A stretch of DNA of 64,000 nucleotides from Phallus indusiatus (taxonomy: Eukaryota; Basidiomycota; Agaricomycetes; Phallales; Phallaceae). The translations under genes and the position numbers were made by a program. The notes under the pieces were generated by a model, which saw only the letters and a list, made by a program, of their open reading frames with translations, was not told where the DNA came from and did no database searches. Of the stretch, positions 25,176 through 38,742 are shown one piece after another (position 1 is the stretch's first letter; each line of letters starts with the position of its first letter). The stretch covers positions 1,860,001-1,924,000 of the forward strand of contig JAQFWX010000003.1 in NCBI GenBank assembly GCA_027605045.1. Reading direction: 5' to 3'.

Positions 25176-27036
25176 ATGAATTCGAGTGCACCCATGTCCT
25201 CAGGCTCTGAAATCCCCCCAACAGCAATTCCTGTCCTACCTGCATTGGACAACACTTTCGGTGCCCTGCTTATAGGTGTAGTCATTGCCTGCGCGTAAGC
25301 TCTTTGTTTTTCAATCGCTGCCGCTCGGATAAACTTTCTATATCTATAGGCTTTGGGGCATAGGAACGGCACAGGCTTACTGGTATGTAAAATTGTTTCG
25401 CTTATCTGTCATTCATCAATTCTTTAACACTCATTTTTTCTTCAAGGTACTATATTGCGTATCCCAGAGATGGTCTTCCTTTAAAATTATTGGTAGGCAA
25501 GAAACACTAAGCGCATTTGTTCTAAAATAATTGTTGTTTTCTTTGATCAAGGTTGCACTTATGTGGTATGCGGTATTCACCCAGTTCAAGCTACATTCAA
25601 GATCTAAAAGCAGCTGCCTGATCTCAATAGGATGCTCGATACCGTTCATCAGGCACTAATCACTTATACCCGTAAGTTTTTCCGCGAATGGTTTTACTTA
25701 AACTCGAGCTTACTGGTTGCGCCAGTCTACTTTTATGTCATTACGGTCAGCAGAATCATGCTTGATCTCAATGTTTGATTTTAACCTTTAGCTTGAGTAG
25801 AATTACTTTAACCCGCTGAACCTTGATTTTGCGATCTGGAGTCTCACTGTCAGTTAAAAATCATTTGACCTCTACTTTCACTATAGCTTATTTCCGATCC
25901 GAACAGATTCAATCTATCTTTGAGGTGCGGGTTTCACTTAATGTATTTGGGAAAAGCATCTAACACCAAATTTTACGATTATAGTTCATACCATGTCTCT
26001 GTGTACAAAGCTTCTTCTTGATGCGAATCTGGATTTGTAATTAAATATTTATCCATCCATAACGATTTGACTGAATTTCTGACAGTGAGCCATGGCAATT
26101 GGCTGTTTATTGGTCTTCCGGTGAGCCCATCTCAAGTCTTCGAGGATAAGTACTGACCGGGTAAACAGGCACTCTTTATCGTTGCAAAACTCAGTGCGTA
26201 AACATATGATAATATTTACCCTTCATTAACAACCTATGATTTGGACCCATTTAGTTCTTAGCATAAGTAAGCATAAATATCGAGCATGCGCAAAATCTAT
26301 AGACACTGATTGTTTACCAGTTTGGACGGTCAAGTGCTCTGCTCTCAAATCGGTTACACAAGGTCTTGTTCAAGAACATAGTGTCTCGGCCGGTATCAAT
26401 GGCGCAGCAGCAGGTGGCGACATTCTCTTAGCCGTCACTATGGTGATCCTTCTGCGCAAATCGCGTACAGGGATAACGACGTCCGATACAATATTGGAAA
26501 AGCTTATGGTGCGTTCAGCCAATATTTACAAATAAGGAATGAATATATTTTTGATATAAGATCTACACTATCAATACTGGCGTTATCACATCGCTAGCGT
26601 CGATTGTGACTCTTATCACGGCCGAAGTCTGGAAGCGAGCATTTATTTATGCCATATTTTACTTTTGCACAGGAAGACTGTAAGAGTGAAATCTTAAAGG
26701 TCTTGAAAATTCGCTGACAAAATGGCGCAAATTTTTATCTATAGCTACGTGAATACCATGCTTGCATCTTTGAACGCCCGTAACGCCTTGAAATCTTCCC
26801 GTCAAAGTGACGGTAAAGTAATAGAGATGGCGAATAAATTCAAGCTGGCGTCCACGGGGAACAATATTGGAACAGAAACTACCAGTACTACGTTCGCTTT
26901 TTCCAGGCAAACCGGAGATGTAAGTATTGTCAAAACTTTCGGACTTCCGTTCACCATGAGATAACTGGCTAATTAGGCTGGCATGAAATATGAAGCGCAA
27001 ATTTTGGTGGAGGACGATCCAACTGAAGCCGTATAA
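25176..27036 (+). CDS. DUF6534-type seven-helix membrane protein
   Basis: Begins MNSSAPMSSGSE at ATG 25176. Exons join to give LDNTFGALLIGVVIACALWG, then YWYYIAYPRDGLPLKLL, then VALMWMLDTVHQALITY. Next are VITNYFNPLNLDFAIWSLT, a poorly resolved short-exon region, and LFIGLPALFIVAKLS. The later part has INGAAAGGDILLAVTMVILL, RKSRTGITTSDTILEKLM, and INTGVITSLASIVTLITAEV. It ends with FIYAIFYFCTGRLYVNTML and a polar tail. This is the standard order of basidiomycete DUF6534 proteins: seven helices, with the conserved motif SLNAR before the tail. Function is unknown; it is expected in a membrane. The exons around 25850-26250 are small and only partly certain. A minus ORF at 25136-25372 is a shadow. 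Confidence 0.78.
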
Positions 27037-27381
27037 ATTTGACCCTCCCTCGTAGTACTATTCATCTGTATTGAAAAAATCATTGTGCCATGATATGTAT
27101 ATATATATATTTTTCTGTGTATATTTTTGAATCAATGTTGTCGGGCCTGGCAGCTTACGTGCGTATATACTTTAACTTTCAAAATTATCCGTTAGATAAA
27201 TTCACATACCCGCCCTTCTAATAATTTAAACAATTTTGATTGCATTTACCAGATCAGCGACCTTGTAGAATAACTGTCATCAACAAGTAGTACATGATGT
27301 GATGTCATGCGTACACAGACGTAAGTTGGAACAAAGACCCTTTCAATGAAATTCACGTAGCAATAGCGTTGAAACGATAAC

Positions 27382-28696
27382 TCATAGCTTAGCAATCCAG
27401 TCTCCAATCTTCTTAAAAGACGTCGTTCGTTCTGGTTCAAACTGAACCAAACTCTGAAAGTCATGAACGACGTCTGGAATCTCATAAAGCTCCACCCTGT
27501 CCCCCATATCTTCTTTCATACGGTTGTATAGCGTTCTATCAGAGTCCAGCCAAGAATCTGCCGTACCAACGACGATTATTGCCTTTGGGAAGTTGTTGAA
27601 ATGGACTTTGGGAATGTCCAAACACGCTGGAGAAATGTACGGGTCCGTTCTCGTAGCCATAAGGTTTTCCTTTCCCATACCGACATACGCGCGGACAGCA
27701 TACCACGATTCGCCAGGACCTGATGTCGCGACAGGTAGGATATCCGCGGGAACCAGTGGGAGACAGGATGAACCCGGAGTAATATGCGAGAGACTAAGGT
27801 CGGCCCAGGGACAATTAAGAATAAGAGCGCTTGGTGGAGGGAGATCCGGGATGGGGTTCTCAACTAAATAACGAGCGAGAGCAATGGCCAAGTTTGCACC
27901 CGCTGAGTCTCCTTCGAAGATGATGTTTTCCGGTTTGTATCCCATATCATGGACTAGGTAGCTGTAGCCAGCAATAGCGTCTATTAGGGCCGTAGGAAAG
28001 CGGTGGGTGGAACGACGCTCTTTGACGCTTAGCTTTGAGCAGCGAAATTCGATAGAAAATAGGCGTTTCGTGGAATCGGGAGCATGATCGAGAATGCCCT
28101 GGCGAATACTGGATAAGGGATCGGATGGGTGAGCTGAAAAAGAGACGAAACCACCGCCTAATAGACAGTATCATGATTGTGGCAAGCAAAATAGTTGAAC
28201 ATTATCCTCACCATGCATAGTGTATATCACTTTATCCTGAGCGGTCGGACGGTAGTTTTCATCGTATTTGTCGCCTTTCTTTATGAACCAGTACCCAGGT
28301 ATTTTGACGTACTCGACTCCGTCCTTGTCCGCGCGTTCTCGGATAGATCCTTTGACGAATTCGGGTGTTGGCTTGACCCATACCGCATGTACACCTTTTC
28401 CTTCCCGGATGGCAAGATGATTGGGAGAGTTCAAAAGGCCGCCCGTGCTTGAGCAATCTATGATTGGTGACACGTGATAAGAAATGCTATTGAAACACCT
28501 ACGCATAACTTAGAAGGAAATATCTCCTCAAGCCATAGACGAAAATACTGCGATACAGAGACCAAGACGGCCTTGGGCGATTAGACTTCGGGATTGAGTA
28601 AATGAACCAATACGGTAATCGAAAGAGAACAGAAGAAAGAACTTCGAATAGAACGTAGAGAATTTTGACAGGCGGGCGGTGTAGGAGCCTGGTCAT
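27382..28696 (-). CDS. HSL-family alpha/beta hydrolase/esterase
   Basis: N-terminal hydrophobic segment (VKILYVLFEVLSSVLFRLPY) suggests a membrane anchor. The catalytic domain starts after GLLNSPNHLAIREGKG. The HGGG oxyanion motif is split by an intron (YTMHG, then GGFVSF). The nucleophile is in FEGDSAGANLAIALARY. The acid is near GTADSWLDSD and the His in VVHDFQSL. This matches hormone-sensitive-lipase type esterases, including fungal steryl acetyl hydrolase-like proteins. The substrate may be an ester or amide of a small lipid or metabolite; this is inferred. Introns are about 50-60 nt. ATG 28696 starts MTRLLHRPPVK; a longer start at 28759 is possible. It lies on the same strand as the flavin monooxygenase just upstream. 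Confidence 0.83.
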
Positions 28697-29099
28697 GGTC
28701 GAGGTCGAACCACACCTGCAGACAACAAACGTGGAGTGGAAGAGGAGTTCTCTCGACAAGTTAGACGCTGTGTGCCTGATAGATCATTGCACATTCCCCC
28801 CGAAAAGAATTCGGCCTTTCCTTTCACACCTTTTCAAGGTTCTGAAACTGATTCAAATTAGGAACCAATCCTGGAGTGGCGAAGCATCATCAGAATGTCG
28901 ATGCGGAAATAACCGGAAACCAGCATCATTTAATAGAACAAATCATTCGAGAATTCAAATTTTTCGTTTGAATTTGTCACAACATCGTTGTTGTCAGTCA
29001 CTAGTCACTAATCACCATGCGCTTCTCGCCGCTCAGATCAATTTGAATGCTGCGCCACCGTAAATTCTAAGACCGACCGTTCTTCAAACCCAATTTGGT

Positions 29100-30963
29100 T
29101 CACGTTGACAGGTTCCAATCTTTCCATCTTGGAAAAAGATTGAACCACCAACAATAAATTTGACTCCATGGGTACAACGATCCATTCCATCCATCGTCTC
29201 GTATGTACCACTGATGAGACATTAGAAAACAATCAGTACGATAACCTAAATGACTTACAGATGTACATCCGGCATACCAAACCTTCTCTCGAGAAGCATT
29301 TTGTATAGAGATCGTGAATTCTTTCTCTGCGTCTTTCTTGACTTCAACTACCCTAGCCGTCCCTCGAATAAGAGGTTTCATAACCCCCAGTATCAAAGAA
29401 ATAACGCTGTGATCGATTATGTAGTTAGCTTATTACTAAAATAATGCATGAGTGGTCATTTACTTTTCAATCACAAGAATGGTTGACGTGTGTCCCGTGC
29501 CAGTGTTTGGACCCTTTACCAGGAAAAGGTTGGGAAACCCGTGAGCCGCAATTGTCCCGTAAGCTGTTGGTCCTCCCATTTTTTCCCAATGATCGGACAG
29601 CGTTTGTCCGTTTCTTCCTACTATAGGGAAAGGAGTAGTAGAACTGTTCGTAGAATAGCCAGTTGCCAGAATAATAAGATCCACGGGATGTTCTCGATCT
29701 TCATATAATATTCCTGTTGGCAGTAATTCGATTTCGTCGTGCATCGCTAGGTTTATCTTGGGATTATGTAGACACTCTAGATAGCCCCCATTGAACACGG
29801 GTCTCTGAACTCGACAGTATCAAATGAATAAAATCGAGTGGGCACGCGGAATAGTTTCGCACCTTACATCCCATTGAATATTTAGGTATCAAGATGTCGT
29901 GGTATTTCCTTGGTGCCAGGGTTTTTATGTATCGTCTAGCCTTCTCTTCCCATTTTTGTCGTGTACGCGTCGCCCTTGCGTTCATAAACGACCCTCGGTA
30001 AGCTAATTCAGCTACAAGGAACATGATGAAACGCAGAGCTTTGCGAGCTAATGGAATATAATGAAGAATCCATTTGACCGTATTGCCATAAGGGAAATTA
30101 GTTGGTGTAATATACCATTGAGGAGAGCGGATTACGTGAATTAGACTGGCAACCTTTGGAAGTATGTGTGGTATCACTTGACTTCCAGATGCTGGTTCCA
30201 AACACGCAGTGTTAGTCAGGTTTATCGTCGAATGAGAAATAGCCACACTACGTACCACCGTTTCCGAAAACCACGACGTTTTTATTTTCGAACTCAATGC
30301 TGTTGTCCCATCTGGAAGTATGGACTATGGGGCCACCTTTGAAAGTATCTAAGTTTGGAATGTTGACTGACTTCGGCGTGGTGAGGTTCCCATTAGCGAT
30401 GCATAAAACATTGCACGTGTGATGGAATATCCGTTGTGAAGCTTGATCTCGTAACGTTACTAACCATAAAGCTTTTTCTTCATCCCACTCAGCACCTTCG
30501 CAGTTTGTGTTCAATGTCATTAGCGGCCATAAATCATATTTTGTTGCCGTGTCCCGCAAATATTGCTCAAATTCCCGGCCATCTGGTCTAAACTTGGTCC
30601 ATCCGGTAGAGGTAGGGCTGAATGAAAACGAATAGAAATCCGCAGGAATATCGCATGCAACACCTTGAAATCGTACATGAGAACGTCGAAGATACAGCTA
30701 TACATACGAAACTAACTCACCTGGGTACTTTTGGACTTTCCATACTCCTCCAGGACCATCTTCGCTGGATAAGGCGCCTGGTTGGGTGAATGGCGCTAGC
30801 TCGTTACAAATGACACGTACCGATCGTATAGGTGGATATCTCTGAATTTCATGGTTTGCTGTAAACGAATAGCCAACGCAAGGCCCGACAGTCCCGCCCC
30901 TATACAAATTACACAGGAATGAAGAACCGGTGGCGGACTTGATGACATAGGTTCTGCGACCAT
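29100..30963 (-). CDS. FAD-dependent monooxygenase, Baeyer-Villiger-like (copy 1)
   Basis: Starts MVAEPMSSSPPP at 30963. The Rossmann motif CIGAGLSGLALAIRL binds FAD. It is followed by DGPGGVWKVQKYPGVACDIP and FYSFSF, as in BVMO-like enzymes. Further on is GGPIVHTSRWDNSI, close to the FxGxxxHTxxW fingerprint. The second dinucleotide site is VVVFGNGASGSQV. The C-terminal half has LIILATGYSTN and KGPNTGTGHTS, and ends GWNGSLYPWSQ, WFNLFPRWKDWNLST. These enzymes use NADPH and O2 to oxygenate ketones or related substrates. No frameshift was seen. The gene is a divergent paralogue of 43087-45151. Confidence 0.88.
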
Positions 30964-32733
30964 TATCCAAGAGGTCAGACCGTCAGAGATAAAATGAGAA
31001 ACAGCTACATGCCAGGATCCGTAATCATCTCACAAAACTGTACCAATCAAATGAGTACCACCTACCACCGCCGGCTCAGAACAAACGCTCAAAATTTCAA
31101 GCGGTAGCCAATCGTCTTTGACATCCATATGGTCCCAGTGGTTGGAGGATTTGTGATTAATGGAATTTAAACCTTATTCTACCAGTCGTCTGCAAACATC
31201 AAGAACGAAGGCGCGATATCTGGAAGATTGGGGCGCACTTGTTTACGGCAAACGTTGAGCGCGTTAAATTGAGCGCAAAGGAAACAGCAAGGAAAACTAT
31301 GGGCGCTTACAATACAGGCCGCGATTGCAGTTCATCAAGCTGCCACTACAAAGGCGGCAAAGCTGGTCAAACAGTCTTCGCCGAGTCTCCACTTGCTCCT
31401 TACGCCTGTCATTCAGCTTTGTTGTCGGCTCGTGAAGTTGATAAGCTTGCGTTTGGCATGATCCATCCCTTGTTTGATATATTTTATTCTAGAATATCTT
31501 TGTTCCAGGTCAAGAAATAAGCCCCTTCCAAGCCCCTTCAGTATGAATGGCCCTTCAACATTTTTCAAGGCCTCGTTGGGTCTGTGATTTTTCGCAAGTA
31601 CATTATTATTACTGCCTTCAAATTTATTGTTGAGTTCGACTTTTTAAACTAGTACTAGTCGTTTATTAACCTTTTCACCTTCTGCTAGCATAGTGATGCT
31701 GCTGATGCACATCCTTTTTACTGAGACGTGTCGGTGGACGCTTTAGTATCATTACATAGACGATCAAATACCAACGCAGCAGTAAGAAACCAAATCTAAA
31801 TCACTTCAACTACTTTCAGACTACAGATGTTTAAGTTTTTGCAAAGAGAATGAACAGTAGAACACCATAATGCGTCTCGGTCCTTTGATCAGAAAGCTGG
31901 AAGAAGTTGAAACCGCTGTCCGCGCACTGCGAAATTTCCTATCGCTGGAATCAAGGCGCCAAAATTGACTCGATTTGTGGATGGTCGCCCGGAGGATGAT
32001 ACCCATCATAATGATGACAACAACAACATATATACCTTTTGATATGTGTGTAATGATATTTTATTACGTTTATCTCCAATTTAAAGGGCTTCGCCCTTGA
32101 CGTCATACAGATATGTACACAAAAGACAAGGACAAGCCCGAGATACATCCTTCTAAAAAACTGCCACAGCATAAAGGAACGACCGACCCTCTCGTACCCT
32201 TCATGGCGGGTATTATTGTGAGCGTTCCAATATTGTACATGCTGGATCTCCGAATATCAGAGGTGTACGCGCCTAGGCCTAGCGTTTCGTAGAACAACCT
32301 GATATTGACAGGCCTTTTCAAGGATCAACAACGTAAATTCCAAAAAAAACCTGTTGTGCATATGGTGTAAATGTCAATGGATATTCCTCCATAACACGAT
32401 GTGGACACGATCTTGTATCGTCGTGTCCAACGGGTACCTGCCCGAACAGAGTAATTGATTCTTTCATTCCGGCTCAAATTTGGTGAAATATTCAATGATT
32501 AGAAATGAAATTTATCGATGATGTCAATCAGCCAATCGCGAAAAATAAATTTTGGCCACCAGAGGTTGGGAGAAAAAGTTTATAAAAAGCCCAAGAAAAT
32601 GGTCACACGCGTGTGACGCAAGATTTTATCGATCGCTACTCGCTAGCGTACTGTACTGACAGGAAAAAAAACAAAGGAAAAACAAGGGACACAGAGGTAA
32701 GCATCGCTACTCTAAGATTCGCGATTGTTACTA
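30964..32733. other. Intergenic, no gene recognised
   Basis: Contains an ORF of 93 codons at 31239-31520 (plus) and several minus ORFs near 32100-32320, none with recognisable domains. An inverted repeat (GGACACGA at 32403-32410 with TCGTGTCC at 32421-32428) lies here. So does a 16-bp perfect palindrome, GTCACACGCGTGTGAC (32602-32617), next to a TATAAAA-like stretch. Confidence 0.45.
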
Positions 32734-34372
32734 CTATACACGATAAAGGTTATACAGGAACTGGTCATAGTAATTATAAAACCCTTCCTCCCCGCGCATC
32801 AACACCCTCACTCGGTCCTTCTCTGCCTTTCGCACCCTTTTCCGCAAAGTTGAATGATAAAAATCGATGTGATTATCAACAATATCCTGTCTCAGGACCA
32901 AATTTGTCTTTTCGGGACAAAAGCGACATCGGACTTCCTCAATAGCGTTTTGTGCGAACGCGAATTGCGCACGGGTTCTAACGAGGCAGCCTGGCTTGGG
33001 TTTCTTAAATTCGGTCATATTTTTAACCCGTTGCCAAGCATGCTTGGAGGCGAGGTGTTCTAATGCGCGATCGTCCCTATACTTTCTCGGGCCTTTACCG
33101 CATATTTTGCAGCGGCCTTTTTTTATTTTGCCGAAACACTCATCCAGCAAAGTCTGGGTGCGGATCTTTGACTCTTTACCGTGTTTCACCTGAGGCTGAG
33201 GAGTCAAAGCTCGAGCTGGCAAAGCAAATACAACGGGAGCGGGTGATACAGCTAGGCGTGGTTCGCGATCGAGTGTGGGGACAGGCTGGAAGTCATGAGA
33301 GGGTGCGAATGGTTCGTTAAGAGCAGGAGGACTGGACGAGGATAGATCAAATTGGGGTGTGGCGAAGTTGGGAGAAGAAACAGGAAATGGGGTATCAATG
33401 GAGGAGGAGGTGGGCACGGCATGCTGCACAGGCCAAGGGGGTAAGCATGTAGTGGAACCCGATGGCGAGATCGAAGAATTCGCCAAGTCAGCGTACTCCG
33501 GTTGATCTACGGGACTAAAGCTGGGGGTCTGATTATAGTAAGAGGGGGTATAAACAGTTGCTTGTTCCTGTTCCGTTTGGCGTTGATAGTTTGAAGCGTA
33601 AGAACTCTCCGGCTCCTGGTAATATTGCATCACGTCTCCGAAAGGGGTGCCATTATTTGACACCCTTGCGTCGATGTGATTACTATGCAATTGGTCATAG
33701 GTGCTGGAACGTGATTCCCTTCAATGTAGCGTTAGATTCATGCCCTATCAGGAATAATAAACGGACATACACGTTCAGCACCTGCGCCGTGCTGTACATC
33801 GGACTGGCGTATTCCCCATAATTGTAATTACAATATTGTGGGGATGGTGAGGCACTTGTTCTGTTTGTTAGCGATAAGCGTTGGGGATATGTGGACGAAC
33901 AGCTCACCAGTCCTGTACGTGCGGCGTATTAGACAGCGGGCTCATGTAATAAGGAGGGCTGTAATATGCATCCGAGCTGAAGTAAAATTAATATACGGCT
34001 TCGCAAACAGGGATTCATAATGGAGTTACCCATTGTACAAGTCGTACGTGTTGTACAGAGTTGCGTCGGTGACCTTTAGATCGCCGGCCGGTATCCCCAT
34101 CGATAAGACTGGGTCAGTGGCGGCGGCGTAGACGACGGGAGTAGTCGTGTCCGCCACATAATAAGTGGGCAGACTACTATAGAAATCGTCAAGTGACGTT
34201 CTAAATTGTACGCCGTCACTGAAGGAAGATCAGTCAATGTTAACATTCAAACACGGTGGCAGGCTTACAGTGCTTGGAGATTGTCGAAAAAACTAGTAGG
34301 TTGACTGGGTGAACCCTCACGGTGAGAAAGAGGGTCAGCATGGAGGTTGTTATCGATCTGGGTAGTAGATTT
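32734..34372 (-). CDS. C2H2-like zinc-finger regulator, low-complexity N-terminus
   Basis: The 5' exons start MKSTTQIDNNLHADPL at 34372, then encode VQFRTSLDDFYSSLPTYYV and SDAYYSPPYYMSPLSN. The long last exon (about 33690-32734) is rich in Ser, Pro, Tyr and Gln. Its C-terminus has two Cys/His clusters: CKICGKGP with HLASKH (C-x2-C ... H-x4-H) and CRFCPEK with HIDFYH. The tail is basic (RKRVRKAEKDRVRV). A DNA-binding transcription factor is the likely role. The splice into the last exon does not phase cleanly with the preceding exon, so either a small exon is missed or the start is internal. A related but broken gene lies at 7483-8191. Confidence 0.62.
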
Positions 34373-37016
34373 CATAGTGAAGAACTGAGATGAGGGAGAC
34401 GAGTCAGAGGAGCTGAGTTCGACAAGGAGAACAAAAAAACACTGGGTGCATCACGCCTTTTTATCTTCCTGCGGGGAAGGGGATGGAAGACCTGAGCGTG
34501 AGTATTCAAATTGAATTATTTTGATGATATGCAGGGCATCTAGCCTCGTGTTAGAGTCGGATAATGCACTCTTACCAACTGTGGACAGACAAGAAAATGT
34601 CGCCTGGGTCCAGGGATTGCCTTCAATTTCAAAATACAAAAGAACTGGTCAATATCTGTTACATATCCCTTAGAACACAATCTGAAGACTCTTTTTGTAC
34701 CCTTTTAATTATGTAGAACTGCTTAAAAATGTTTAAACTTTGTTTCGAGAATGTATGCCACTAAGAAACGTTTTGGTCACGAAAGCCAACTCGGAAGAGC
34801 AGAAGCTTTTGAGGGTTGGATAAACAGGGATGAACCTGGCATCGACCGTAATAACGCCCAAGTGGTGCATGTACCGCCTCGCCGTTCACATGTAAAACGC
34901 GTTTCTCAAGCTTCTAGCCGATGTCACCTTTTGTCCAACAGGCTGCATGAAATAGAGGCTGACGTGTGCGTGGGGAAACGCCTGGAAACGCGGCGGCATG
35001 ATAGAAGATAAGTACTCCTCAATTGGCCACTCGTATGAGAACAACCCCGTATCAAAATGAGGATTCAAGCCGGAGATGTTGTGCCGATAAAACTATGGTC
35101 AGACAGATCGAGATTTGAATTAGCGAAGCGGGGAGGAAGTCTCGAAGCACACAGAGAGATGTCTTTAAAATTTTACTCTTGCCTTAACTTCATTTTAACG
35201 TTTTTAATTGTGTATCAAAACTACAGCAATATACCTAGGCAATGCAACGAGAGTACAGACGTACGTTTACACACCTATTGCAAACGACGTCCAAACGCCC
35301 GGAGTAAAGGACAAGAAAGGATTCGACTGATTCTAAGCCGAAAATGATTTTTTGCTCAGTATGTATTTCCCAAATCACGAGATAACATGAATACCTGCGA
35401 ATTCCCGAAATCAAATTGGATTTCCGGATCGACTTTCGGATCGAGTTCCTTTGTGGCGCCTGATTGACAAGGTTCCGTAGTTCTTCCACTGACGATCCAG
35501 GCAATTGGCACAAACGAAAGGAATGAACTCAGAAGTTGTAGAATATGCGTATGAACCGAGTGGTTGCTTCAGATACCACGAGTATCACATCAAGGCACAA
35601 AGTAGAGTTGTACGACCGGTAGAGTTTAGTGCTTCCTCCGACCGGAATACTGGACTCTTGGTTGTCGGGACCATCTTGATCCTTCAGGATATGAAACGTT
35701 CCGTGATATTGTTCCAGGATTTTTGACGTTGAATGCTGCATACCAGGGACTACCCACTAAAAGAGACAGTGGTAAGGTTGAGGGTGCAAAGCCGACGGCT
35801 TGATCGCAGTACCATGACGTACCTGACACAAGACTCGATCATTTACTTTCGGCGTATCTTGACTCTTGAGTTCAACGAATGGTGGAAAGGCGTCAGAAAT
35901 GGAGAAAGGCTTGTACGTCGCCACTTTGACTCCGCTTTGGAACGACCGGATACATAGCAGATTCTGAAAGTTGAGCTGGAAGAATAACCATCCGTACAAC
36001 GAAGGCCATTAGAAGCTTCACTCAGCCTTCACATAATCTTCGCTGTCCCCGAATTCAAGCCAGACTTCTTAGCCCAGCCACTAACCGACGAACTTCTTGA
36101 ACAGTCTTCCTTGCCACGGACAATGTTGACGGCGAATTGTGCAAATACAGCTTGAGAGGCTTAAAGCTTTGTGTCCAACAGATTCTGATGAAAGATTCAA
36201 TGAAAGAAACAAATCAGCCACATCGGATGAAAATAATTCATGATTGACCATCGCTTTTACGACACGGTGTCACCAGGTCTTGATCGACTCCATAAATCGT
36301 ACTCATTCTGCGTCAGATTAGGGAAAATTTCACAGGAAGAACATACAAAGAATTCATAAAACGACGGTCATCTCTTTGACCAACGGCGACGAACAGGCTG
36401 TGGCGTACCTCCACCAGAAGGAAAACTTGACCATTTTTCTCGATAAGTAGAGATTTAGAGCAAACAAGAATCAAATAAACGCTATCCCACGACCTTTGGT
36501 AGAAGTTACGCAGTGATTGAGACAATAATGAGGTTGTAGTAAGGTATCAAATAATTTCGGACAAGAGCGAGATGTCCGTGCTCGCTAAGCCTGTGATTAT
36601 GTACAACTCGTTACGTAATACTAGCTTTTTGTTGGCTTTTGTTTCGTTTGTAGGGGAAAAGCAAGTACAACGATTCACCCATCAATCAGGCCTTTTATGC
36701 TTTGGAACCTATTGTCTCATATAGAAACATATCACTCGGACACTCGCAATACCAAAACATTCATATCAACATATAGTAGTAACCGAAACAACCGTGACGC
36801 TGTAGAATGGCACCGTCATCTCCTCAAAGCCTTCAACGCCATTGGTTAAACCGGTTAACCTTGAATCCCGCTTCAATTATATGGACGTACTGCCGAGACC
36901 TACTATCTAGATATGCGCTTGCCCAAGCGCCTTTTGACAGTACTTATGAACCCAAGGCTCGACAGTGGTGAAGGTATCGCAAACCACCCGTGGCTCAGCG
37001 TCAGTTGTACCTTGCG
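34373..37016. other. Long interval without a recognised gene
   Basis: Several 60-96 codon ORFs lie on both strands. On the minus strand, 35999-35757 and 35741-35529 may be two exons of one unrecognised protein (…VNDRVLCQ, then QHSTSKILEQYHGTFHILKD), but no family is evident and stops surround them. It could be a decayed gene or an unknown short one. Confidence 0.35.
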
Positions 37017-38375
37017 ATGCACAACCCTCTTCGTCATTATCAAGATGCATTTTCAATAAAAGATTCCAGGGAAAGAGGAGGAATGGATGGACGCTATGCT
37101 TCACTTGGCCCACCCAGTATAAGTAGTCTCGGGGCTGGTGTATACGTCCCCAGCAGCATTGGTGGCAGCGGTTTTACGGTCGATTCATTGCCGCAACAGG
37201 AGTACCAAGTTCAGATTAAATATGGTATTCCGCATGACATTACATGTGAGTATAGCATGTCTTCATAATCATGCACGCTCAAATCGTTTCGCAGATGCAC
37301 CCGCTAATACCGAAACCATGTCAATGACAGCAACAACACCAGCTTCCTCCAACAGCATGTTAATCTCACAAATGCAATTGCAAAACCAGGTCTTCCAATC
37401 CCAATCAAGGCTAGATACGGTATCATTCGGCCAGCCGCATGCGCAACTGTTGGATTTGCCTTCGCCATCACTTCATTTCCCAGCAGATACAAATGATAAC
37501 ACGGTATGGCATGACGCTCGTATTCAACACACATCAGCTTTACCTGCTGTACCTAATTCAACAAATGGTAAGCCTCGTTGGTTTGTTTGTCTGTTAAGGG
37601 TTTTTGACTGAGTGTTCACTATTCAAGCTTTGCTTCGGTACCTAGAGGAAGATGCTATCCGAACAGCCATGGAAGGATCTCAGCTTGCTAAAGTATGTGC
37701 AATATGTATATGTCCCGGTGATTCGTCGAGCTGCACGAATCTCACGTACCTAGATCATCGAGCACATCCAGATCATTCATGCATTTGCATGTCGCTATAC
37801 AGCTGCTGACCTTATAACCCCCCTCGAATATAATGAAATGGCCAAACGCGCATCCATTACATTTGAACTTATCAGTCAGTTGGCTAAGCAGGTTGGCGTG
37901 TTTCTGAGTCCAGATGACCTTTTAGGCCCTATCCTCAACGATGTAAGCCATTCAACTCTCTTATTCCTTCTTTTCCAAGAGTAATTCCTAATGACATGGA
38001 TCTTGTACAGAGTAAACACGCCGATTGCTTCGAAAACAGATCACAAAGTACATACAAGCGAAAAGCAGTATGTGTCCAATTTAATTCTTTTTGTTTTTTT
38101 TTACTTTTGCTGATTACTTTTAGCGGCGTCCCACACCTGAGGCATGTCGTTCATGCAATACAAGAGACACTCCGGAGTGGCGATACGGTCCAGGTGGTGC
38201 ACGGACACTTTGTAATGCATGTGGTCTGTGTAAGTATTATAACTTGGAAACGGTTACCTTCGCCTTCAATTTTTGATATTTTCTAGATTATTCTAAACTA
38301 AGACGGGTTAGAGGAGATCATATAAGTATTGAAATGCTTCGTGCCTTCAAAGCGGCAAGAGATTTTACTTTGTGA
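37017..38375 (+). CDS. GATA-type zinc-finger transcription factor
   Basis: Starts [12 protein letters not shown] at 37017. Exons join in one frame: a Ser/Gln/Pro-rich activation-like region ([20 protein letters not shown]), then [22 protein letters not shown] helical middle domain follows ([40 protein letters not shown]). Next is a basic linker and the GATA finger: [18 protein letters not shown] followed by LCNACG, i.e. C-x2-C-x18-C-x2-C. A final short exon gives [14 protein letters not shown] and ends ARDFTL. One finger is present with an 18-residue loop, a spacing also seen in White Collar 2-type and other fungal GATA proteins. No PAS domain is evident, so I do not assign it to WC-2. The longer ORF upstream would need a non-ATG start. 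Confidence 0.85.
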
Positions 38376-38742
38376 TATAGGCCACACAAATATTATCACG
38401 ATCTGTCTGGAAGTCCGCATAAAATGTATATAAAAGAAACATAATCTACGATCTTTCGTCTATAATTATGGCACTGAGGGAATCATTAAAGTCTGTGGCC
38501 CTACGGTGCTGAGGCTTACCAACTGATGTTTTTTGCTTCGCGTCTTGCTGTACGCGCAGTACGCCAAACATAAGGAATTTTCTATCTCTATCCTTGCCTT
38601 TTTCTTACTCGTTCTTTTTAAGGAATTTCACTCGCCGTGTCACGACTGCATACATTCATTCATTGAAATTGAAGACATATAATATCATTATAACATCATA
38701 TATTTTCTAAAGTAAAACAGGAATTTTGAACATAATTCACTC

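Noticed and set aside
25136..25372. 78-codon minus ORF
   Set aside because: Antisense shadow of the first exons of the DUF6534 gene.
27098..27120. AT dinucleotide run as a promoter element
   Set aside because: Simple repeat in a 3' intergenic region with no gene starting nearby.
31239..31520. 93-codon plus ORF
   Set aside because: No recognisable domain and no splice context; could be chance.
32613..33320. Plus-strand ORFs
   Set aside because: Shadows of the long minus-strand exon of the zinc-finger gene.
37017..38375. Assignment of the GATA factor as White Collar 2
   Set aside because: The finger spacing fits, but no PAS domain could be found in the assembled exons.
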